Positions 20,565 to 32,600 of a stretch of 64,000 bases of DNA are shown here, one piece after another; position 1 is the stretch's first letter; every line of letters starts with the position of its first letter. Source of the DNA: Apoda limacodes. Taxonomy: Eukaryota; Arthropoda; Insecta; Lepidoptera; Limacodidae. The DNA lies in NCBI GenBank assembly GCA_946406115.1, contig OX291557.1, positions 15,098,501 through 15,162,500 on the forward strand, read 5' to 3'. The position numbers and the translations under genes are program-made. The notes beneath the pieces are model-generated. The model was not told where the DNA came from and ran no database searches. It worked only from the letters and a program-made list of their open reading frames with translations.

Positions 20565-20653
20565 ATGGAGAAAACGGACAATGTTTTGTATGATACAAAA
20601 ACAGACAACTTGTATCCTGCTCTTTTCCAGGCTTTTGCCATAATTTTCTGTGG
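20565..20653 (+). CDS. GPR155: GPR155 exon 1 (start codon)
   Basis: Codes for MEKTDNVLYDTKTDNLYPAL and on to FCG, the first membrane segment of the PIN-like domain. Donor TGG|GTAATG, phase 2, fits exon 2. The start was chosen because the peptide ends in the family's 'CGY(V/I)AGR' block across the junction. Confidence 0.9.
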
Positions 20654-23600
20654 GTAATGTTCAATTTTTTTTTATGTTTTACACCAATAACCTTCTAAGT
20701 ACACAAACACTTACTATTCAAACTTCATATGTAGGTACCAAGTTTGGATCAAAATAGTGCACACACAGGAAATAGGCAATAGGCCACGGCACAACTAAAT
20801 AGTTGGGCCTTAGGGAATTGTGAAAATTAGTAAAAATTTATTCCCTACGGCACAACATAAACATTAAGTTTTTTATAAGCTACGAATATATCTGCTAGTA
20901 AAATTCGTGAATCTTTTTTAATTTGGTCTTACTCATAATATGTCTGAATCAAAAATTTGTAATGAAATATTGTCTTTGGAAGTGTGTATTATTATTAGTA
21001 ATAATCAAAGGTAAGATTCTAAACCATATAATATAAAAGATATCGGTCAAGCGTGCGTCGGACTCGCGTACCGTGGGTTCCGTACCACCATATATTACGA
21101 ATAATACATTAACGTTATTTACGAACGCAACCAAAAACTATGAAACTATTTCGGTCTACAAGATAGAGCCCTTTAATGGTCGGATAGACAGACAGACAGA
21201 CAGCGCAGGCTGAATAGGTCTCCGTTGACACCATTTGGGTAAAAAATTGGGTAACCATAATGACTTGACATGAAACTGAATCATAAAGGAAATCAGCCAA
21301 ATACTTAGTAAAAGCCGATTTACCTAATCCAGATCACCAATTTTTCGTCTGGGCCGAGCGGGTTTTATTTAAAATATTATTGACAATCATAATCGGTGAA
21401 CTGTAAAAAAAATATTCATGGGCGTAGCCAGGTACGGGTCCCTCACTGCGCGCCTCAACAACGGCGATTCCTGGCAGGGTTCAGCGCGTACGCCATGGAG
21501 CCGTTTAATTTTGAAGTGTACATGACTATATTGGTGTTTCAATTATTGTATTACACCAGTGTATAAAGAAAGTCCTAGTCGTCATCGCCATCCATTTTTA
21601 CAATCGTCAATGCAAATACGATCATATATATGGGAAGGTCCGCTGCGAATTAGCCGTCCAGATTACATTGCGCCCACTCAAAGCGTTCGTCGAAAACCGC
21701 CGACTTTAGGCAGGAACCAACGCGCGCCCTGCGAAAGCACGTAGCGTGGGCGCAGTTAAGTTTTGTGCGTTCGCGAACACATTAAAATGTACGAGAAATG
21801 TTGCATTACATTTTTTTTTTTTTTTTTAAGAGTACTAAGGTGGCGAATAAGCTTACGGTCCGCCTGATGGTAAGCGGTCACCGTAGCCTATGGACGCTTG
21901 CAACACCAGGGTTATCACTTGCGCGTTGCCGACCCTTCAGAAATCTAATAACTTCCTTCTTGAAGAACTCCATACTGTTCAAATGGTTGGCTAGCTTTTT
22001 GTCCGGCAGACGCATACGAACCGTAGTTGACGGTAGTTGCTCTGATAGTATGGACATTAATGCTGGTGTCCCAAGGGTCTGTGCTGTCTCCTACGCTGTT
22101 TCTACTGCATATCAATGACATGTTGGACATCAACAACATACATTGCTATGCAGATGACAGTACTGGAGACGCTTATGACACGGGTCGTGCAAACATCCCT
22201 CGTTTCGTTGTGGAGGAAAACCGCGGAGAACTTGAGTCTCAAATCGAGACCACACTGTCCAAGGTCTCCGACTGGGGACGGGTGAACTTGGTCCGATTCA
22301 ACCCTACAAAGACACAAGTGTGCGCGTTCACTGCTAAGAAAACTCCATTCACTGTAGACCCACAATTCCAGAACACTCCCCTCTCCATCTCCAAGAGCAT
22401 TGGGATCCTTGGTGTCGATATCTCCAGCGATGTTCAGTTCCGAGATCATTTACAAGATAAGGTAAAGCAGGCGACCAAAAAACTTGGTGTACTCAACAGA
22501 GCGAAGCAGTACTTCACGTCGGGGCAAAGGTTGTTACTTTACAAGTCGCAAGTTCGGCCCCATATGGAGTACTGCTGCCATCTCTGGGTATCAGCTGCAC
22601 CCGGATATCAGCTTGGCCCTTTTGACTCGGTTCAACGACGGGCTGTGAGAATTGTCAACGTTTCCAAACTCACTTGCGGTATCGAGCCCTTAAGTCTGAG
22701 GAGAGACTTTGCCTCCCTGTGTATGTTCTACCGATTGTACAATGGGTTGTGTTCTGAGGAATTGTTCGAAATGATGCTCACGGCTACTTTCTACAATCGC
22801 ACCGCTCGGCATCGGCAGGGAATTCATGCTCACACTTTAGAACCAAAATCGTCGCGTACAGTGCGGTTTCAGAGAAACTTTCTCGCGCCCACGCTTAAGT
22901 TGTGGAATGAGCTCCCTGCCAAGGTTTTTTGCAAGGACTACAGTATGGAGTTCTTCAAGAAGGAAGTTATTAGATTTCTGAAGGGTCGGCAACGCGCAAG
23001 TGATAACCCTGGTGTTGCAAGCGTCCATAGGCTACGGTGACCGCTTACCATCAGGCGGACCGTAAGCTTGTTCGCCACCTTAGTGGTCTAAAAAAAAAAT
23101 GTAATGCAACTTTCTCGTACATTTTAATGTGTTCGCGAACGCACAAAACTTAACTGCGCCCACGCTACGTGCTTTTGCAGGGCGCGCGTTGGTTCCTGCC
23201 TAAAGTCGGCGGTTTTCGACGAACGCTTTGAGTGGGCGCAATGTAATCTGGACGGCTGATTCGCAGCGGACCTTCCCATATATATGATCGTATTTGCATT
23301 GACGATTGTAAAAATGGATGGCGATGACGACTAGGACTTTCTTTATACACTGGTGTAATACAATAATTGAAACACCAATGTACACTTCAAAATTAAACGG
23401 CTCCATGGCGTACGCGCTGAACCCTGCCAGGAATCGCCGTTGTTGAGGCGCGCAGTGAGGGACCGTGCACATATATTCTTGTTGCATTGCATCTTGTGTT
23501 TCAAATAATCTGTACCCACTTAACAGTCAACTGTTCGCCAAACCTTTCACGAGTAGAGAAGTAGTTCCTCAGTAGTTGATGATACAAGGCCGTGTTGACA

Positions 23601-26600
23601 CGCGATCATTTTATTTTTTATCTACTAGCTTTTGCCCGCGGTTTCGCCCGCTCGTTATTCGGTTACCTAAAGGTGTTTCCGATTTCAACGGCATCTTAAT
23701 TATAGAAATAAGCCGACTCACGCTTGACGTTTTCAAGTAACCTATGTTCTTCCTATGGACTCAAACTATCTCCATGCCAAATTTTCCCGAGGTTCTACCT
23801 GCCCTAAATTCGATTATCGTTCTAGGATTTACACGGCAACTCCTCAATTATAGAAAAAAACGACTCACACTTGACATTTTTAAGTAGCCTAGGACTACTT
23901 GTCCCAATAAGAGCAGGTAAGAGCACTGCTGTATGGTCAACCTAAAGACGTGACGAAGCTTCCTAAATCCTGCTCAACCTAAATGGACCCTCCTTAGCGG
24001 CTTCTTTTTACGAGCTTTTTATTAGCTTCACCTGTATGTTTGTATGTTTGTTTGTAACCGACTTCTTTGGGCGCGATTTTGACCCACTTTAAACGGCCAG
24101 ATTTCGTTCAAACTTTGTAGATTTATTGAGGACCGATGACAATACACTAATTTGATAAAATTATTCCATTTTTCAATTTGCAAAATATGATTTTTGTTAA
24201 TTTATATAATTTTCATCTATAGTCGATAAGGTAAGAAAATAAAGCACTCTCTGATGCTTCGCATCATGAGTCGTGCAATAGTTTAAAATTAAAAAAACAA
24301 GCTATTATAAATAATCCAAACTAAAAAGTAGAAAATAAGTAATAGTTTAAAAAAACTAAAAAACACGCTTTTTATAGAAAACCGAACTAAAAAATAGAAA
24401 ATAAATTTTAATGAATTTAAATTAAGAAAATAGTGTTAAAAATTTCAATGAATATAAATTAATAATAGTGTGAATAAAAAAAAAAATTTTATTTAAAAAA
24501 AAGCGTGGGGTGCTTTTTAAGATATTATCGAAATGATAATCACTCTACTCATATCTGTCAATAAAATATTTATAACTATTGACACCATGCACCCCACGCT
24601 TTTTTTAAAATAAAATATTTTTTTTTTTTATTCACACTATTATTAATTTATATTCATTGAAATTTTTATCACTATTTTCTTAATTTAAATTCATTAAAAT
24701 TTATTTTCTATTTTTTAGTTCGGTTTTCTATAAAAAGCGTGTTTTTTAGTTTTTTTAAACTATTATTTATTAGAAATGATTTTTACCCAACTGCACTATA
24801 ATATCATGGTCAGAAAATTGAATGTGAGATTTACTCGCTGTTTACATTTACTTATGCCTTGCCCTTTCCAGTTATCAAGACTTAAAGACATCAGTGCGAT
24901 TGTAAACAGTTTCGAGGACATGATAGAACGGGTTCACTCGTTTTTGTAGCTGAGTTTGACTGTTTTGTAGAACTGATTTCGTTGTCGAATCACACAAACA
25001 TCGCAAACACCTCGATGCATTGCTAGTCAACATTCTCATAGTCCACAGAGGCTCGACACATGGGCTGATGTCCGAGGACGTCTTATATTGTCTGCCTCAC
25101 CGTTTGAATGTGCTATAGTGCCGTAACCCCCCTATGCAGATGGTTGAAAATCGTTCAATAAAGGCAAGAATATTTCCAATTTATTTGTGATAATGACCCT
25201 CGAAATAGCTTATAAACGTGGCAAGATCTAGCAATAATTTTTAGCTGGGTGTTATCTCCCGTATCGAAAAATAGGTTCAAAATGTCATGTATAAAAATCA
25301 AGAGCAGAAGTATTATTTTTTTTCGTATTTACTATGCAGTTGGCTGATGCAGCCACTACTGCTCCACCGGGCTTTTTGGGGCGAGACTCTGAAGCAGTCT
25401 CAGCCCATATAGCGCCCAAGGCTCAAGGGCTCCCCGCTGGGGGAGCCTTGGCTTGGGTTGTCGCTCTTGGGGTCGACCCTTCGACCAGTGTGAGCCTCGA
25501 ACCCGAAGGTGAGTCAGCGCCAGGAGGGAAGTTCCCCGTTACGCAGTTGCGATTGCGAGAGAGTGGGGGCGAGAAGCGCCCCAGCACTCTTTGATACCTC
25601 GTGTATCCGTTCGTTCGCCGACGAACCTGGGGACGTCGGCGTCGTGTTAGGGGGGATACCCAATTAGGGGAGGTCGTTGAGACTAATCTCGTTATCCGTA
25701 TAGCAAGATCTTCGTCTGGGGCCGTTAGTACCTACCGAGGCCGCCTAACAATAGTTTTCGACCGTGAGGTCGGTCGGGGTAGAGCAGAAGCAGCTCCACG
25801 CCTTTGGAGTTTTACCATATGAATAATAATGAAGTAAAGTGCCTACAATGCCATTTTTGCCGTATGAAAATAACATTTTATACCTAGTCTGCCCCCCCCC
25901 CCCAGCCTAAAAGCTGGCTACGCCCTTGAAAATATCATGTCTAATTTCTGTACCTACGTAATAGGTTTTAGAAAAACTCATGGAAACCTCTTATGAACAG
26001 AAATAAACTCTTAATAAAAACTAGATTAACTAGAGAAATTCGTTTCTTTCTTTAGCCACCTGCTTTACACTTTTCTTTTTTTTTTTAGGTATGTAGCTGG
26101 GCGGCTCAATTTAATTTCTTCAGTGGAGTCAAAAGGAATTAGCACGTTTGTTGGCACATTTGCCCTGCCCTCACTAATATTCCTGTCACTGGCACGTTTG
26201 GACTTCAGCACAGTGAACTGGATGTTTTTATTGGCAGTCACAGTGGGCAAAGGAATTGTTTTCTTTGCTGTTATAATAGTGACTGTCACAGTATCTAAAC
26301 CGGTGAATTTGGGACGTGCGGGGATATTTGCCATCTTTTGTACCGTAGGCAATGACTTCGCATTGGGATATCCAATAAGTAGGTTAAACTATTTTATCTA
26401 TCTGTGTTTTTTAAATATGAAATTTTCGATTCACAAAAATATTTGTAGCCCTAATATGGCCAGTAAGTATAATTTTAAATCACCTTTCTACCTATTTCGT
26501 TTATAAATACTTATTCTAATTATATCTATCTTAGTTTCATAGTATTGTAGGTAAGTACAAATATTACGAAAACCTTTGTTTTGGTGAATCGGCAACATAG

Positions 26601-29600
26601 ACTGGCGGAATAAAATTCCTTACGACAGCTAACGGCATTTAGTGAAACTATTTGGCACCGGCGCGGCGGCTCGATTCCGTAAAATGACAGCTCACAATTC
26701 TTGTTTGAAATCCATAGAAATAAGATATACATTGCGCATTTGAAATGACGTATGGAATTCATCGATTGCTGCGAAATCGCAATGTATATCTTATTTCTTT
26801 CAAAAAAGGTTATCAATCTTTTACGGAATCGACCCCCGGGTGTTTTTACACTATTTCGACCCCGCTAAACACGATTCTGCCCGGTGTTAACCCCTCCCCG
26901 CTCCCTTCCCCCTCGTTCACCCCAAAACGTCTGCGTTTTTTTCTGAATCTATTATATGTAAAAGAAAACTGTCAATGACAAAAATAATCTACATAAAATT
27001 CTCTATAAAATTGACACATAAATTATTTGACAGACATAATAACTTATAATGCTGGCACTTTACTTGGCTATTTCCACATGTATACATATGTACTCCAAGT
27101 TTTTAAGCAACATCCTCGCGTAAATTCGCCGTACCTTTATTCACCAATGATTACATTTTCTTTATTTTGTTTATACTTAATTCGCCAAAATGAAGATAAA
27201 GTAGATATTTGTAGTACCTATAACCTAATGTTGGTAATTAATTAATTACTTTCAGAATTATTTTGCCAGTGGTGCTGCGAGAAAGCGTGAGTGTATTCAA
27301 TGCGGGTAGCAACGAATCCGAGACAGTTTCATTATCTACATATGCCTTCTTGTACGGAACCATACCTACCACCACTGCTGTCTTCGTGTTCTCTAACTTG
27401 TATCAGCTGAAAATTGATTTGGTTAGTTTTCTTAATTCACTCATTTTAATAGTAATTTTAAAGCGATTTTAACGTTAATCGGCAAATATTTAAGAAATTT
27501 AAGGAGTATAAATTTAATTAAAACTTCACGTTAGCAACTATCATTATTTTTTAGGGTTTCGTACAACCAACAAAAACGATTATAGCACTGCCCATCTTCC
27601 CTGAATCTACTGGATAATAGTAAAAGGTGAATTCTGAATTCAGGGGTCAATCTTGGGAATAGGTGTAGAACCATGGTAGATAAATTAACAAATGAAAAAA
27701 GGTAAAAAACGTGAAGAATCGCTGATCGCCATCGTCACATGGGTTTGGTCTGTCGGTCTGTCGTTTGTGTAGAAGTGTTCTAAATTAGGAAACATTTACA
27801 GTTTGTAAATACTAACTAATACCTCGATAGCTCAATTGGTAGAGCACTTACATAGAATGTAAGCAGTTGCAGGTTCGAGTCCTGGCACGAGGTTCTTTTG
27901 ACTGCACCTTTGCTAAGTACTAAAAATGTAGGTATAATTGTTTCAAAACATTTCAGGTAGCGTCAACAATGGTCATTTGCACATTTCTGTCAGCGCCGAT
28001 GATGTTTATGTCTGCCGAACTGATATCCATTAACAAAGACTTTGCTGATCAGCTAAAGGCATTCTGCTTCGACTTATCGATTGTGTCACTGGTAGCAATC
28101 CTTTGGGTTATAGCTGTTTTCACTGTCACTAAAAAGTACAAGCGGATGCCTCACAGAATGACTTTGTGCTTGGTCGTATCTCAGGTTTGTAAAATATTCT
28201 GTTCATAATAAAACTGTTTCCCTCTTGGACACGGATCCTGACTTACTTTTTATAGTTAGTCTAGAATTAGCAAAGGGGGTTATAATTCTGTCCATGGTCT
28301 TTCATTTAACAGGTTTTCACTATAAAGCTATAGTGTTTACGATTTATGGAGTATATATAAAACCACCTTAGTAACACTGTTGGGTACACACAGGTATTTG
28401 GTAAGCTTCGACAAGTCCCCACATCGGCTATGCTGTAGAGTTAAAGGCAAAAGTATTTGATCAGTGTTTCCTAAGCCCCTGCAGTGGGACTTAGGTACAA
28501 CGGTTGGGGCCGCAGCTGCAACAAACAATTATTAAATTAATACGTGTACCACTATGTTCACTCTTATGAAGGTTCACTTTCAGTTTGGCTGGCCGGACCT
28601 AATCAACCGACCATTTAGCAGCAGCGGCCTTGTTATAAATATATTTTTTTATATTAAAATAATTGTTAGTACATAGAAACCTGTATCCTACACGCTACTT
28701 ACTATTAAGGATAAACGATGTAAAATTTTATACAAAATTAATTTGCCATAATCTTTGAAGTTTCGTGAGTTTCACATTTTAAAAAATAGAACAAAATGAC
28801 CGGCGAAGTGAGAGTCTGACTCACGCACCGAGGGTTCCGCACTTACCACCATTTACGCAATTTACATATACAAACGAAAACAAAAAGTGTAACGCTAAGC
28901 AATCACTCATCCAATGCTTAACTTGGAATATCGTCATCGTGATTTAAGATAGTAAATGGTTCGGGCCCGGTTTTATCTGATTTAACACTACACCGGTTTT
29001 TATTATTTGAGGTTGGACCGCACTAAAGCGGCGCTTCAGTATATTATTTTGAGCATTTAAGACGTTTAGGTCATGTTTATCAAACAATTAAGGCTATGTT
29101 CCAAATCCCGCCGAGTCATTTTCACCCGGTAAAGTTGAAACATCAACCCGTTTCGGAACGGGAGTTTGACAGTTAATTTTTACACTGACAGGAATAAATT
29201 TCAACCTTTTCTAAGGCAGTGTAAAGAATTCAACTTCACATTTGGAAAATTACTCTACCCCGGGCGCCCCAAAACCATTTCTTTAACTTCCTCTATGTGA
29301 TTTGGAACACACCCTTATATAGTGAGTTGCCTGTGAGAGAATATTTTAACGCGCAGCGACGCAAAGCGCTGTGACGCGAGGTATAGTGCGGTATAAGAAG
29401 TTGCTTCATAAAAGAAATTCCGGCAACGTCTTTAAAAATATTGGCTTATTAGAATCTCATGAAATCAAAAACACCGAGCTCTTAAATTATTGTTCTAAAA
29501 AAAATTTAGGGCTTTTCATCTTAATATTACATGCTGTATATAGTCTACTAGCGGTCCCGGCGAACGTTGTTTCATCGCGGACAAACTACGTGACACGTAA

Positions 29601-32600
29601 TTTTTAAATAAAAAGATAGATTTGGTTCTTTTACGGAATTTCTTATTTCATATCATATAGCTCAGAGATGTTCATAGTTGGTATATATATTGATAATATA
29701 GCGCTCAAAGAACGGATAACGATCGTTAAAGATATGATTAAATAATCACTGAGTCTAATCCATACAGTTACTGCTAGCTGTAAGCATCATTTGTGGTGGA
29801 CCAATGCCGAACCACACATCAGCTTGGCCATCTGTCATGCAGCAAACGTTGCGTATCTTCAGCATGTACTCCTGCCTGCTTTGGACTGCCATGCTGTCAG
29901 TCGGACTAGTCATGCTGCAGGTAAACTCTCCCCAAACATAACAAAGTCCCTGAAAACCACTTAAACTGTTTCCAATGGCGCGATAAAAATGCATCTTTAT
30001 GGTATTATTATCAAGCAGCATGTTGTAGACTGTTTGTCATACTGTTATATGTCAGTCCCTCTTGGTCTCATCGTTCAGGATATTATCATGTATCTGTATC
30101 AGCTTCGCGTCAGGTTTTAAGAACTGTACCATGTAGTTAGTTGTGCAACGAACTAAAGGATCGTATCACAATCAAAATATCAAAACAATTCTGGCACAAT
30201 TTTCATAAATTGTCATGAAAATATTATTATTACCTGGAGCCTATTGCACGACGCAACTCTGTAAATCGGGATTCTTCATTCTCCATAACTAAGGAAAGAG
30301 TTGGCAACTGACACTACTATTTAAGTCTTGAAAAGTTTATTGGAACAGAAAACTAACTGAAGCTTAGTGGAACGGGTCCCAGGATGTCTTCTTGTAGACT
30401 GACTTATGAAATGAAGTGAGGTGAACTTATGGCCGCTCCTTATGGGCGACAGCTAATGTTTATGACCAAAATTAGAAGGAACCTAAAACCTCTTGATAGG
30501 TTAAAATTATCATAATATATAAAATCTATAATGATTGTGATTATTTTAGAGTCATGGACCGTGTTTTGTGGTGATTTTATGGCCAGTTCTTGCGTTCGTG
30601 GCGTGGGGTGCGCCTGCAGTCATGATCGCTGTGTTGCTTGTGACGAAGGATGGGGCTGGCAACATTAATAGTAAAGCTATTGATGCCGTTCGACTTTGTA
30701 TACTTGTATTTTGTTTAACTGGTACGTCAAAACTGAAATTGTGTATTTGGCTTGATCTTTCGCCCGTCTTATATTGTTTTGTATTAAACTCTTTTCTATT
30801 TACGATATATGCCCTTATAACTGTCTGGCTAAAAAGTCATTGTAAATACATTTTTCGTAGCAAAAATACATTCAAAGGATTATCCAGGACTTGACTGCAA
30901 CAATCCTTACAGTCCACGTAGGTTCTACCAATTCAGCTATCGTGGCACTAGTCTGATCATTGAAAATTTTAGCTACACCTTTGCTATGAAAATGCGTCCC
31001 TCACGAACGTCACGAACGCCACAAACAACTAAAGATTATTTCTATGAATGCATATTTATAATATTTTTTTAATTCTATGAAGATTTGTGTATTTGTAAGA
31101 TGTATTCGGACTTGATAGGTGAATAGGAGTTGTTTGTATCAAAAACAACGTTTTTTATATTGCATGAACACAAAGTGCAGCACGCAAAATTTTTCTTCGA
31201 TATATTTAGTTTCTTTCTAATAATTTTTATTGCATCCGGGCATCTTACTAAAAAATTATTATGTTCTGAACCAGAACATGAAATATTATGCTCAAAGACG
31301 CAATGAAAAGAGGTGCGTTTTGTTGACTGCTTCAATGCGTTATTGTCATAACCCTGCCAAGTTAAAAAGACATAAATTCTGTACAACACAGTACAAATCT
31401 TGATTCATTCTCTTTGGTAGGATTACCGCATTATGAACATTATGTCGGTCAAAAAAACGCCACTAAGTTCGAATTGCATTCGAAAAAAGAATACGGAAAG
31501 AACACAGATGCTGGATTGCTAATAAAAAAATAAAAAAAACACTTTTCAGCACAGATAAGGCGACAGTAATTTCATATAAGATTTTCTTTGCATGGCGGAT
31601 TAAGCACGCACTCGCGCACGAATAAGTAGTATCTACAAGATTTTTTGCAATATCGAAGTGGCCAGTGTTGATCGAGCCCGCTGCCACAGACGCCGCGGGC
31701 AGCGTTGCCAACTTAGTGGTTTCACCACTAGATCTGGTGGTTTGGGACCCCCTGCTGGTGGGCATAATTTGTATCTGGTGGCTAGTGGATTTTTTAGTGG
31801 GCAATTTTTAGATTGATAGTTTTCAAAACAAAAAAATATTTTGCTAAATAAAGACAATATTGCACTCGGTACACATATCCCTATAATAAATAAAAATGAT
31901 GTGTTGGTATCATTGATTATTATCCTCCATAGATGAACCATAGATGTAGAAATGCCGGTGAACTCACTCCCGTAGCTCGTTAGATAAAGACTAGGACCAC
32001 AAATGATTAGATTATACTATATACGACAGACTTCTAGGTAAGGAAGAGATTCTAGAAACGAAACTTTGTTTTATTTTGGGTTATTAATCAAGTTTCATTA
32101 TCTGGTTGTAAAACTATTTTTACTTTTTATTTAAATTAGGAAAATATGCCGAAACCACAGTACATGCAATAGTTTCAGGAATCGTGGCTTTAAAATGCTT
32201 CTGGCTTCAAAAGCTGGCTTCAAGTATTTTTCTTGTTTTTACAAAATTTACCATCATTGAATATTGACTCAAAATTTCTTTATTTTTCATTAAAAAATAG
32301 TTTTTTATACAAATTCATAATTAAGTGGTTTTTTTAGTGGTTTCATATCATTTTCATATTAAAAGTTAAAAAATCTGGTGGATTTCTGGTGGTTTTCTCC
32401 TTACCACACTTAATACACGTATGTATAAATAGCGCCACATAAGTTGAACCTGCGCAGTAACACATTTTTGGATCGTTAGTACATTTGTCCGTACTGTACC
32501 TGCGCAGACGCCATTTTAGTTCAACTTACGTGGCACTAATTATACTATTATTAATAAAAAATGTTTTCCCTTACAGTAACAGTTGGAAGCTTGATTGTAT

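Larger units (their letters stand above)
20654..26088. other. GPR155 intron 1 (5.4 kb), repeat-filled
   Basis: No exon recognised. Contents: repeat fragment near 21045, the LINE palindrome (21437-23464), 'ctagcttttgcccgcggt' element (23627-23900), foldback (24341-24766), GC-rich element (25334-25822) and a poly-C tract at about 25892-25904. Confidence 0.7.

Noticed and set aside
22102..22449. 115-codon minus-strand frame
   Set aside because: Antisense shadow of the LINE reverse transcriptase frame.
29755..30021. 88-codon minus-strand frame
   Set aside because: Antisense to a GPR155 exon with clear homology and splice sites.
31463..31941. Two long minus-strand frames in a GPR155 intron
   Set aside because: They cover repeat sequence ('agtggttt' family) and show no domain.
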